The translations under genes and the position numbers were made by a program. From assembly GCA_002428905.1 (NCBI GenBank), contig DIYD01000321.1:1-13041 (forward strand): a stretch of DNA of 13,041 nucleotides, read 5' to 3'. Positions within the stretch are counted from its first letter, which is position 1. Each line of letters starts with the position of its first letter. Below, piece by piece: positions 1 to 6,702 of the stretch. The stretch comes from Bacteroidetes bacterium UBA6063. GTDB taxonomy: Bacteria > Bacteroidota > Bacteroidia > NS11-12g > UBA9320. The notes beneath the pieces were generated by a model. The model saw nothing but the letters and a program-made list of their open reading frames with translations. It searched no databases and was not told the origin of the DNA.

Positions 1-1352
1 CTGAAGCTATTAAAGAGCTACCGTCTTACGAGGTTTTCTTATTGGCCGTGGTTTTGGCGGGCGTTTTACAATTGGTTTTGGGTCTCGTGGGCGCCGGAAA
101 AATAGCGTTTTACTTTCCTTCTTCGGTAGTAAAAGGAATGCTGGCTGGTATTGGCGTGTTAATCTTCCTAAAGATGTTCCCTCACTTTATGGGTGTGGAC
201 AAGGACCCAGCTGGTAATTTCAAGTTTTTCCAGAAAGACGGCGAAAATACTTTAACCGAAATCATGAATTTCGAGAACTACGTGCCAGGAGCGCTTATCA
301 TTGGTGTTGTATGTCTGGCACTGCTGCTGTTATGGGAGTCCAGGTGGATCAAGTCCAATAAGGTCTTGTCATTCGTTCCAGGCCCTCTGCTTGCAGTAAT
401 TACGGGAATTGTACTGAACCAGGTTTTTCCTGAGCACCTGTTGGTTTCTAAAGCCCACCTGGTTAGTATTCCAGATATAACCAGTGCCGAGCAATTATCC
501 AGCATTATTCAAACTCCAGAATGGAGCGCTATTTTCAATTATAAGGTGATTAAATATGCCGTGGTGATTACTATAATCGCGAGTTTAGAAACACTGCTGT
601 GTGTGGAAGCTACAGACAAGTTAGACCCACTAAAGCATATTACACCTACAAATCGGGAGTTACGTGCTCAAGGTATTGGAAATATGATTGCGGGACTAAT
701 CGGAGGATTACCTATTACCCAGGTGATTGTGCGAAGCTCTGCCAACATTCAGGCTGGCGGTAAGACAAAACTATCGGCCATCATTCACGGATTTTTCCTC
801 ATTGGAACCATCCTTCTTATTCCAGGTTTATTGGGGCAGATACCCATGGCCTCGTTAGCCGCAATTCTTATGGTAGTTGGTTACAAACTGGCCCGCCCGG
901 CAACGTTTAAACGCCTGTACCACGAAGGACAGGATCAATTCGTACCGTTTGTTGTGACCATTGTGGCGATCTTATTTACAGACTTACTTATTGGTGTACT
1001 TATCGGATTGTTAGTCGGTATAGGCTATGTGTTGTTTACAAACTTCCGATCGGCGTTAAAACTTGAAAGTGAGCAAAACGGAAGACATACCATTATCCAT
1101 TTCAAAAAGGATGTGTTCTTTTATAACCGGGCTGAATTAATGAAGATTTTCAGTCAGTTGGATAAGGGCGACGAATTAACGTTAGATGGCACCAAAGTTG
1201 ACTTTATCGATCACGATATCTTTCTGGCAATTCAGGACTTCGTAAAGGCCGCCAAGGACAAGGATATTAAGGTAAACGTACTTGACATCACCCGAAAGAA
1301 GATTACGTTTAGACGTCAGTCGGACGAAACACAGGAAATTGTAGAACACTAG
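1..1352 (+). CDS. SulP family inorganic anion transporter, 5'-truncated
   Basis: C-terminal part of a SulP (SLC26-type) membrane transporter, probably moving sulfate, bicarbonate or another small anion across the inner membrane. The reading frame is already open at base 3 and encodes EAIKELPSYEVFLLAVV before a possible TTG at 42. The true start therefore lies left of the window and the first membrane helices are missing. Family hallmarks are visible: the hydrophobic core with PSSVVKGMLAGIG, the conserved VEATDKLDP segment, then GGLPITQVIVRSSANIQAGGK. A cytoplasmic STAS domain occupies roughly the last 90 residues. At the position where SpoIIAA-like STAS domains carry a phosphorylatable Ser, this one reads DFIDHDI and has no serine. 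It ends in TAG, 11 nt from the stop of the oppositely oriented second SulP gene. The substrate cannot be read from sequence; Bacteroidota relatives are often annotated as sulfate or bicarbonate permeases. Confidence 0.93.
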   Translation, partial: EAIKELPSYEVFLLAVVLAGVLQLVLGLVGAGKIAFYFPSSVVKGMLAGIGVLIFLKMFPHFMGVDKDPAGNFKFFQKDGENTLTEIMNFENYVPGALIIGVVCLALLLLWESRWIKSNKVLSFVPGPLLAVITGIVLNQVFPEHLLVSKAHLVSIPDITSAEQLSSIIQTPEWSAIFNYKVIKYAVVITIIASLETLLCVEATDKLDPLKHITPTNRELRAQGIGNMIAGLIGGLPITQVIVRSSANIQAGGKTKLSAIIHGFFLIGTILLIPGLLGQIPMASLAAILMVVGYKLARPATFKRLYHEGQDQFVPFVVTIVAILFTDLLIGVLIGLLVGIGYVLFTNFRSALKLESEQNGRHTIIHFKKDVFFYNRAELMKIFSQLDKGDELTLDGTKVDFIDHDIFLAIQDFVKAAKDKDIKVNVLDITRKKITFRRQSDETQEIVEH

Positions 1353-1363
1353 GTTCGGAGATC

Positions 1364-2995
1364 TTAGACCTCTGCATCCATAAGGTCGGTTACCACGTGA
1401 TAACGCGGATCATCAATAGATGTTTCTATAATGTCGTTGAACTTTGGATTTGCTTTTAGAAGTAAGGTTTTACACTCTGGACTTAGGTGTGTAAACTTAA
1501 CCTGTTTGCCCAGGTCAAGATATTTGTTGGCAATACTTCTCAAAGCCTCCATTCCTGAATGATCCGACACACGGGATTCAATGAAGTCTATTTCAACCTT
1601 GTCCGGATCATTCTTTGGATCAAATTTGGAGTTGAAGGTTTGTGTCGATCCAAAGAACAAAGGGCCCCATATTTCGTACACTTTTGTACCGTCTTCTTTC
1701 ATGCGTTTACGGGCACGTATCATGGTCGCATTTTTCCATGCAAACACCAATGTTGATACGATCACACCAGCAATAACGGCAATGGCTAAATCCTGCCACA
1801 CCGTGATGGCAGATACCAATATCAATACAGCTGCGTCAGCAACCGGGATTTTACGAAGGATACGGAAGCTACTCCAGGCAAACGTACCGATTACGACCAT
1901 AAACATGACTCCCACCAACGCGGCGATTGGAATTTGTTCAATAAGCGGTGATGCAAACAAGATGAAACACAACAAGGCTATTGCAGCCACAGTTCCAGAT
2001 AATCGACCGCGCCCACCTGAATTCACATTGATGATGGACTGACCGATCATGGCGCAACCTCCCATACCACCGAAAAGGCCGTTTAAGATATTTGCTCCGC
2101 CCTGAGCCACGCATTCTCGGTTTCCGCTACCACGTGTTTCGGTGATCTCATCAACCAAATTCAAGGTCATCAACGACTCAATGAGCCCCACTGCTGCTAA
2201 TAGAAAAGCAGTAGAGATGATCAGCCCCCAATGGCCTTCCAACGTTTCCACAATATTAAATATCCCCGATTGAAAGCTTGGCAGGTTTCCCTTTAGTCCG
2301 GTTCCTCCACCATCGCGAATAAATGAACCAACGGTACTAATATTAGTCGAACCAAACAGACTATCCTTACCAAGAATAGCAATGGCCGCAACAATGACGA
2401 TTGCTGTTAGTGCGGCAGGAATTTTCTTGGTGAGTTTAGGTAGTCCAAACATGATACCCATAGTCAATGCAACCAACCCAATCATCACCCATAATTCACT
2501 GCCGTGAAGCCATACTTTTTCAGCACCTATGGATTCTTTAAACATACCAAGCTGCGATAGGAAGATTACAATGGCCAGGCCGTTTACAAACCCCATCATA
2601 ACCGGATGCGGAATGAGTCGGACAAATTTTCCGAGTTTTAATAGTCCGGCGAGAATCTGAATCATGCCTACAAAGAGCAAGGTGATGAACAACCATTTCA
2701 CACCAAGGTCGGCATCTGGCACTGCCAATGACGCTCCAACCTCATTCCCTTTTTGGATCAGATGTACCATTACAACAGCCATTGCACCTGTTGCGCCTGA
2801 TATCATACCAGGCCGCCCTCCAAAAAGAGCTGTAACCAATCCCATCATGAAGGCACCATATAATCCAACAAGCGGATCAATGCCGGCAACGAATGCAAAT
2901 GCAACCGCTTCAGGAACCAGGGCTAACGCAACGGTTAAACCTGAGAGGATGTCATTTTTAGGGTTATGTGTAAAGTTGTTAAATAATCGTCTCAT
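1364..2995 (-). CDS. SulP family inorganic anion transporter with STAS domain
   Basis: Full-length 543-residue SulP transporter starting at ATG (2993-2995). The N-terminus contains the family segment LALVPEAVAFAFVAGIDPLVGLYGAF, followed by about 10-12 hydrophobic helices and a C-terminal STAS domain from about residue 455. Here the STAS loop reads SDHSG (residues 477-481), keeping a serine at the position used for phosphoregulation in anti-sigma antagonists. That serine is absent from the STAS domain of the neighbouring SulP protein. The two proteins differ strongly in the core as well (GGMGGCAMIGQSIINVNSGG here against GGLPITQVIVRSSANIQAGG there). They belong to different SulP branches and are not a recent tandem duplication. 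A Bacteroidota -7-like element and an inverted repeat sit directly upstream, suggesting its own promoter. The substrate (sulfate, bicarbonate or other anion) is not determinable from sequence. Confidence 0.95.
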   Translation of the reverse strand: MRRLFNNFTHNPKNDILSGLTVALALVPEAVAFAFVAGIDPLVGLYGAFMMGLVTALFGGRPGMISGATGAMAVVMVHLIQKGNEVGASLAVPDADLGVKWLFITLLFVGMIQILAGLLKLGKFVRLIPHPVMMGFVNGLAIVIFLSQLGMFKESIGAEKVWLHGSELWVMIGLVALTMGIMFGLPKLTKKIPAALTAIVIVAAIAILGKDSLFGSTNISTVGSFIRDGGGTGLKGNLPSFQSGIFNIVETLEGHWGLIISTAFLLAAVGLIESLMTLNLVDEITETRGSGNRECVAQGGANILNGLFGGMGGCAMIGQSIINVNSGGRGRLSGTVAAIALLCFILFASPLIEQIPIAALVGVMFMVVIGTFAWSSFRILRKIPVADAAVLILVSAITVWQDLAIAVIAGVIVSTLVFAWKNATMIRARKRMKEDGTKVYEIWGPLFFGSTQTFNSKFDPKNDPDKVEIDFIESRVSDHSGMEALRSIANKYLDLGKQVKFTHLSPECKTLLLKANPKFNDIIETSIDDPRYHVVTDLMDAEV

Positions 2996-3018
2996 CGCGG
3001 ATTTTTAAAAGGCCGCGA
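2995..3018. repeat. 6-bp perfect inverted repeat at the SulP start
   Basis: TCGCGG (2995-3000) and CCGCGA (3013-3018) form a perfect 6-bp inverted repeat with a 12-nt AT-rich spacer. One arm includes the A of the start codon of the 1364-2995 gene. The other arm overlaps the proposed -7 element. If the transcript starts further upstream, this would be an RNA hairpin sequestering the start codon. If the -7 element is real, the distal arm is not transcribed and the repeat is better read as a DNA operator. Function is inferred only. Confidence 0.4.
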
Positions 3019-3023
3019 AGGTA
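3016..3023 (-). promoter_or_regulatory. Candidate -7 element for the SulP gene
   Basis: On the - strand this reads TACCTTCG, one mismatch from the Bacteroidota -7 consensus TAnnTTTG, about 20 nt upstream of the ATG. A clear -33 TTTG is not present; the nearest is a TTTA 18 nt upstream. A plausible but unproven promoter. Confidence 0.35.
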
Positions 3024-3061
3024 CGCTTTTCTTTTACGAATTAAATTGAGCAGTAAAAGAT

Positions 3062-3808
3062 TTACGCTTTGGTAAAATTGGGTTGGTACGACAGACGCAA
3101 ACCAAGCGTTGTCATCCTTCGGAATTCTGTATACCGCCGCTGAAATGCCTGTTTGATATAGGGGTCAAATACTACTGCATGTCGTGGACTAATCTTCCAT
3201 TTAAAGGAATACCCGATCTCAGGAACTACGGTGAATACGCCTCCTTCATTGGGGTAATAGATCAACGAATTCAGCATTGCATTTGCGGTCATCACAAAGG
3301 GAAAGATGGTACCAGCTAGACTATGGTATCGCTTGTTTAAATCAAAAGATCGGGTGACAGAAGCACCGATATACGGCCCCTGATTGGATCCTTTTTTTTG
3401 CATATGGATATAAACCGGCAGTACGATTTGTTTATAATCTACGCTGATCGCCACGATATTGCCCGTTATGGGTTGAACCAATTCTCGTATATCTCTTTCA
3501 CCCTCGAAGAAAAAACCCGCGCGCCCTGACTGATAGTTAACCTGTGTAAACCCTAATCCGGTGCGTAAAGCAAACCGCTCTCCGATATGCCGTTTCGCAA
3601 GTAGTCCAAACTGATAGCCACCGCGATAATACGTGCTGGTCTTATCAGCTTCGGGAGGAGGAGGAGCAGGCCTTGTCAATATGGGCTTTTCAAAGATGAA
3701 GTTGAGTTCTGACGAAAAAAAAGTTGAATATTCTATCTGCGCAGAAACACCAGTGAACATCAGTGTTAACACGATTAAGAGGGTGGATTTAGTCCAGGTA
3801 TTTTTCAT
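3062..3808 (-). CDS. Predicted outer-membrane beta-barrel protein
   Basis: A 248-residue protein starting at ATG (3806-3808). It has a typical signal peptide: charged MKNTWTK, a hydrophobic stretch, and a likely cleavage after GVSA at residue 23. A proline-rich patch follows (about residues 47-52). After that come alternating amphipathic strands with the aromatic and glycine pattern of small Bacteroidota outer-membrane barrels, such as GGYQFGLLAKRHIGERFALRTGLGFTQVNY read in segments, YIGASVTRSF and LGLRLSY near the C-terminus. No catalytic motif or named family is recognised. The length and layout fit the outer-membrane beta-barrel (PorT-like) superfamily, but this assignment is only architectural. 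It lies between the DUF2892 gene and the SulP gene with about 100 and 66 nt gaps, so co-transcription is possible but not shown. No strong terminator or promoter was found in the 3809-3910 gap. Confidence 0.8.
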   Translation of the reverse strand: MKNTWTKSTLLIVLTLMFTGVSAQIEYSTFFSSELNFIFEKPILTRPAPPPPEADKTSTYYRGGYQFGLLAKRHIGERFALRTGLGFTQVNYQSGRAGFFFEGERDIRELVQPITGNIVAISVDYKQIVLPVYIHMQKKGSNQGPYIGASVTRSFDLNKRYHSLAGTIFPFVMTANAMLNSLIYYPNEGGVFTVVPEIGYSFKWKISPRHAVVFDPYIKQAFQRRYTEFRRMTTLGLRLSYQPNFTKA

Positions 3809-3910
3809 TGTTCGGAGATTGAGTGCAGAACAATATTAAGAATTGTGGTCGATGGATACTAATTCAACGCCCCATTTGATTGTCAGAATTTACGAACAGA
3901 GGAAGCTTTA

Positions 3911-4114
3911 TTACTCCCGCTTTCTCGTACTAAACCGAAACGGCGCATATAGCGGACAGAAGCTAACGAAGCTTGTCAGTAAGAATATACCTCCTAAAAC
4001 GAGTAATACCAAACCCAGTGTTCCCGCAACAATTCCGGTAAAATACAATACAGCAACTAGTGCTGCGACCAATACACGTACTATTCGGTCGATTTTTCCC
4101 ATGTTCTTTTTCAT
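3911..4114 (-). CDS. DUF2892 (YgaP-like transmembrane) small membrane protein
   Basis: A 67-residue inner-membrane protein of the DUF2892 family. MKKNMGKIDRIVR at the N-terminus, two hydrophobic helices (about 11-27 and 30-50) and the FCPLYAPFRFST motif after the second helix are the family signature. In some bacteria this domain is fused to a rhodanese sulfurtransferase; here it stands alone, as is common, and no rhodanese gene is adjacent. The ATG (4112-4114) is preceded by AAGGGATCGAT, one of the better Shine-Dalgarno-like sites in the window. It follows the crt operon by 60 nt, a gap that holds hairpins and a promoter-like sequence. It is therefore probably transcribed separately, at least in part. 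The molecular role is unknown. Confidence 0.88.
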   Translation of the reverse strand: MKKNMGKIDRIVRVLVAALVAVLYFTGIVAGTLGLVLLVLGGIFLLTSFVSFCPLYAPFRFSTRKRE

Positions 4115-4134
4115 ATCGATCCCTTTTTGATTAT

Positions 4135-4165
4135 CAAAGTTGTTGAACCGGAACCTGGATTCAAC
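4135..4165 (-). promoter_or_regulatory. Candidate -33/-7 promoter for the DUF2892 gene
   Basis: On the - strand, GTTG (4162-4165) is separated by 19 nt from CAACTTTG (4135-4142), about 20 nt upstream of the ATG. This matches the spacing of the Bacteroidota TTTG / TAnnTTTG pattern, with the first T of the -7 element replaced by C. The identical octamer CAACTTTG occurs at the same relative place upstream of the flavoprotein gene at 11087, which supports the reading. The region also forms a hairpin (4142-4165). Confidence 0.4.
4142..4165 (-). terminator. Hairpin downstream of the crt operon, possible weak terminator
   Basis: GTTGAATC / GGTTCAAC forms an 8-bp stem (one G-T pair) around an 8-nt loop, ten bases after the crtY stop codon. 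The T-tract after it is poor (AACTTTGATAATC), so intrinsic termination is doubtful. The same bases span the proposed DUF2892 promoter, so the symmetry may serve regulation or 3'-end stability instead. Confidence 0.3.
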
Positions 4166-4174
4166 TGATCGGTG

Positions 4175-4190
4175 TCAGTCGGACGACTGA
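4175..4190. repeat. 7-bp inverted repeat overlapping the crtY stop codon
   Basis: TCAGTCG (4175-4181) and CGACTGA (4184-4190) are perfect complements separated by 2 nt. They cover the last four codons and the TGA of the cyclase gene. As RNA this gives a tight hairpin just before the second one at 4142-4165. Together they could stabilise the 3' end of the crt mRNA or slow transcription. Function is inferred. Confidence 0.4.
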
Positions 4191-4882
4191 GATTGCACCT
4201 GTTTAGGCAACCAGTGGTAGAAAGCAATCACCATAGATAGCATGGCGAAATTATAAATACTGTCTTCTACCGGTATGGAAATAACACGTAGGCCAATGAT
4301 GTGTTCCGGATGATAGTATACTACTGGATTTTCGGTCAACATACCGGTTAGTATCCCGTTGACCAGAATAAATGGAATCCAGATAATGATGTACATCCGC
4401 AAGAAATTGGCAGCCCAACGTGGACGTAAAAGGCCAATGCCTAAGGACAGTACAGCCGTAAGCATGCTTGCATAGAAGGTGTACGCATTTTGACGAAAGA
4501 CAATGGCCAACGATGCGACAAAAAGTCCATAACCGATATATATAGGATGTACCCATCGGGTAGGAATGGTGAAGGGTTGGTAGTAGTTTAACACTTCATA
4601 CACAAAGACACAGGCAAACGGAATTATGATAAAGAAAGACCACTCCTCTATTGGGAGATTTACAATATCCAGTCCTACAAGGTAACGATGATCAAACCCC
4701 CAAACACCCATTTGCGTGAACCCGATATCCCAGGGTATAAACAACAACATCATTAATAGGCTCGACACAACCACCCACTTCCATTTTCGAACGAAAAGCA
4801 CAGGTGGTTTCCAACTGTACAGCAGTGGACCTGATAATGAAAAGGCCATTAAGGCCAGGTATAGATATCGGGATTCCAGCAA
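4175..4882 (-). CDS. crtYcd: Lycopene beta-cyclase, fused CrtYc-CrtYd type
   Basis: A 235-residue polytopic protein of the lycopene-cyclase-domain family, converting the two psi ends of lycopene to beta rings to give beta-carotene in the inner membrane. It consists of two three-helix halves. The first carries PIEE (77-80) followed by WSFF, the second PVED (204-207) followed by SIYNF. These are the paired acidic P-x-E-E/D motifs of CrtYc and CrtYd, fused in one chain as usual in Bacteroidota and unlike the split actinobacterial subunits. No ATG lies between the upstream in-frame stop (4901-4903) and residue 12. The TTG at 4880-4882, one base after the crtZ stop, gives a family-typical N-terminus (YLYLALMAFSLSGPLLYSW) and is chosen. 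Starting at the ATG of residue 12 would cut into the first helix. The TTG so close to the crtZ stop implies translational coupling. It is the last gene of the crt unit. Confidence 0.9.
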   Translation of the reverse strand: MLESRYLYLALMAFSLSGPLLYSWKPPVLFVRKWKWVVVSSLLMMLLFIPWDIGFTQMGVWGFDHRYLVGLDIVNLPIEEWSFFIIIPFACVFVYEVLNYYQPFTIPTRWVHPIYIGYGLFVASLAIVFRQNAYTFYASMLTAVLSLGIGLLRPRWAANFLRMYIIIWIPFILVNGILTGMLTENPVVYYHPEHIIGLRVISIPVEDSIYNFAMLSMVIAFYHWLPKQVQSQSSD

Positions 4883-4883
4883 T

Positions 4884-5360
4884 TTAGAATAACTGGGTTC
4901 TTACCAGCTTACGTTTCGAAAATTCGTCTCGAATGTATTTAAAGGGAACGATGAGCATTCCAAAGCATTCGCCTTTATGTTTCCCCAGATGCTTATGATG
5001 GATCTTATGAGCGCGTCGGATGGCCCGGAAATAGAAATGATCTGATTTTCGAAGCCATTTAAACCGACGATGAATGAACACATCATGAACCAAAAAGTAA
5101 CAAATGCCATAGGCCAAAATACCGAATCCAATCGCCAACAACCACGGTATAGATAGAAGTGTTCCGCTCAAAATACTTAACATGCTAGGAATCGCAAAAA
5201 TCAAAAAGAACGTATCGTTTTTCTCGAAAAAACCAACGTTTGTATGCGTGTGATGATCTTCGTGAAGCGACCACAAAAACCCGTGCATCACATATTTATG
5301 TGTAAACCAGGCTACGAATTCCATAGCCAAAAAAGTTGCAAGGAAGATTAAAATGTTCAT
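4884..5360 (-). CDS. crtZ: Beta-carotene 3-hydroxylase (CrtZ)
   Basis: A 158-residue membrane di-iron hydroxylase of the fatty-acid-hydroxylase superfamily. It adds 3-hydroxyls to both beta rings, converting beta-carotene through cryptoxanthin to zeaxanthin. All four histidine clusters of CrtZ are present: H21-x4-H26, H33-x2-H36-H37, H92-x4-H97 and H118-x2-H121-H122. They sit between about four hydrophobic segments, and the length is normal for CrtZ. The ATG (5358-5360) overlaps the TGA of the preceding gene as ATGA, so translation is coupled. It is followed after 1 nt by the cyclase. No ketolase (CrtW) is nearby, so zeaxanthin rather than astaxanthin is the expected product of the visible genes. 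Confidence 0.95.
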   Translation of the reverse strand: MNILIFLATFLAMEFVAWFTHKYVMHGFLWSLHEDHHTHTNVGFFEKNDTFFLIFAIPSMLSILSGTLLSIPWLLAIGFGILAYGICYFLVHDVFIHRRFKWLRKSDHFYFRAIRRAHKIHHKHLGKHKGECFGMLIVPFKYIRDEFSKRKLVRTQLF

Positions 5361-5866
5361 GAGAGGTTTTCTTTAAGTTTTATTAATTGGGTTTTCTGTG
5401 CTTTCGTTATGTTTTTGCATTCGATCAGACGGGATATAAACGTCTTTTTCCATTGCATAGGTGCATCGTACGCTGCAATATTCGTTTCAAAGACGCGTAA
5501 ATCGTTACCAATGTCACTGGTATAATCTACAATTCCTGGTACGTTCATTTGAATCAGAAGTCGAATGTATCTCAATTCAGGATTTTTGGAGTCTTTGGCA
5601 ATGCATGCCTCAAGTTGATCTCTTCCCTCGGTGAAGTAATTCCATTTTTCAGCTGGCCAAAATGCGTAATCCGCTAAAATAGTGGTTGCCAGTGCATTGT
5701 AAGCACGTTGAACCACATCGTCTTTGTTTCCGGCCTGCTCAAGAAATTGCATAATTCGTTCTTCCGACCCTAAAGCCTTATGAAAATCATCACGTACATG
5801 AGCCTGAGCACCAACGGCGATTAAGAGCAACATCATAAACGGTATATGACTACTATGTATGTTCAT
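5357..5866 (-). CDS. Unrecognised exported protein inside the crt operon
   Basis: A 169-residue protein not recognised as a named family. A short N-terminal hydrophobic stretch (about 8-19, IPFMMLLLIAVG) followed by AQA at 20-22 looks like a signal peptide, with the mature protein beginning near His23. It would therefore be periplasmic or exported. The rest appears largely alpha-helical with Tyr/Ala/Leu-rich segments (RAYNALATTILADYAFWPAEKW; ELRYIRLLIQMNVPG), vaguely like helical-repeat scaffolds. No metal or catalytic motif stands out. Its ATG shares one base with the crtB stop (TAATG) and its stop overlaps the crtZ start (ATGA). It is thus translated as part of the carotenoid operon and is not a passenger in a gap. 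A role in pigment placement, envelope organisation or enzyme support is possible but is inference only. Confidence 0.88.
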   Translation of the reverse strand: MNIHSSHIPFMMLLLIAVGAQAHVRDDFHKALGSEERIMQFLEQAGNKDDVVQRAYNALATTILADYAFWPAEKWNYFTEGRDQLEACIAKDSKNPELRYIRLLIQMNVPGIVDYTSDIGNDLRVFETNIAAYDAPMQWKKTFISRLIECKNITKAQKTQLIKLKENLS

Positions 5867-6702
5867 TAAAGCAGGTTGAGTTTAACGTTTACAAACGAAC
5901 GCATAAGCAACGCCAGTTTTACATGGTCTTTTACCCGAATACGAGCCTGAAGAATTTTATTGGCTGGTGTCTTCTTGAGTTTCTTCAATAATTGGCAATA
6001 GTATTTATAGGCCGTGTAAACCCCAAGTCGTGAGGTTTCAGGCAATTGAATAATACCTTCATACGCCTGATCAAAATCGCGTTCAATTTCGTCAATGATC
6101 TGCTGCTTTGTGGTTGGGTGCAGATTATGCAGATCAAGATTTGGGAAATAACTGCGGTTTAGCAATTCCGAGTCCGACTTCAAATCGCGCAGGAAGTTCA
6201 CTTTCTGAAACGCCGACCCCAGCTTCATGGCCATAGGTTTCAATCGCTGATATTCCTTCTCGTCCCCGTTTACAAATACCTTAAGACACATCAGACCCAC
6301 TACATCGGCTGAGCCATAGATGTATTTTTCGTACTCTTCCACCGTCGTATAATTCTGCTTGTACAAATCCATTTTCATACTGTACAGAAATGCATCAATC
6401 AACTCGGTATCAATCTCATACGACCGAACGGTTTCCTGAAACGAATGAAGAATTGGATTCATGCTGATGCCGTGTTCCAAGGCTTCATATAAGTCTTTCT
6501 CGAACTTTTCAATCAGGTATTCCTGGTTATAGTCGTGGAAGGTGTCGACAATTTCATCGGCAAAACGTACGAAACCATAAATATGGTGGATATCGTCCTG
6601 GATAGATTTGTCAAGCATGCCTACTGCCGAGTAAAACGACGTGCTGTAGGCCATTGTCACAGATTGACTACACTGTGAAGCTAATTCATTATACAGTTTC
6701 AT
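5866..6702 (-). CDS. crtB: Phytoene synthase
   Basis: A 278-residue trans-isoprenyl diphosphate synthase (squalene/phytoene synthase family). It condenses two geranylgeranyl diphosphates to phytoene, the first committed carotenoid step. The first Asp-rich motif is DEIVD (49-53), within FVRFADEIVD. The second is the LRDLKSD segment with D173 and D177, preceded by FQKVNF and followed by NRSYFP. Both Mg-diphosphate sites are therefore intact. The context (CrtI directly upstream) and the FQKVNFLRDL form favour phytoene over squalene synthase. The ATG (6700-6702) lies inside crtI, with a 14-nt overlap, indicating coupled translation. The GGPP it needs must come from a crtE/ispA-type gene outside the window. 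Confidence 0.95.
   Translation of the reverse strand: MKLYNELASQCSQSVTMAYSTSFYSAVGMLDKSIQDDIHHIYGFVRFADEIVDTFHDYNQEYLIEKFEKDLYEALEHGISMNPILHSFQETVRSYEIDTELIDAFLYSMKMDLYKQNYTTVEEYEKYIYGSADVVGLMCLKVFVNGDEKEYQRLKPMAMKLGSAFQKVNFLRDLKSDSELLNRSYFPNLDLHNLHPTTKQQIIDEIERDFDQAYEGIIQLPETSRLGVYTAYKYYCQLLKKLKKTPANKILQARIRVKDHVKLALLMRSFVNVKLNLL

Noticed and set aside
1340..1375. Bidirectional terminator between the convergent SulP genes
   Set aside because: Only a 4-bp AGGT/ACCT pairing with mismatched interior and no T-tracts; not convincing.
1581..2042. 153-codon + strand open frame opposite the SulP gene
   Set aside because: It is fully antisense to a strongly supported transporter, rich in Thr/Ala/Asn typical of reverse-frame shadows, with no recognisable domain.
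3809..3910. Promoter or terminator in the DUF2892 to barrel-protein gap
   Set aside because: The best -7-like match (TAATATTG) has its nearest TTG 26 nt away, outside the expected spacing, and no stable hairpin with a T-tract was found.
3843..4130. 95-codon + strand open frame covering the DUF2892 gene
   Set aside because: Antisense to the DUF2892 frame, which has clear family motifs and a Shine-Dalgarno-like site.
4251..4556. 101-codon - strand open frame inside the lycopene cyclase gene
   Set aside because: A frame-shifted shadow of crtYcd; its Cys/His-rich composition matches out-of-frame reading and the cyclase motifs are all in the other frame.
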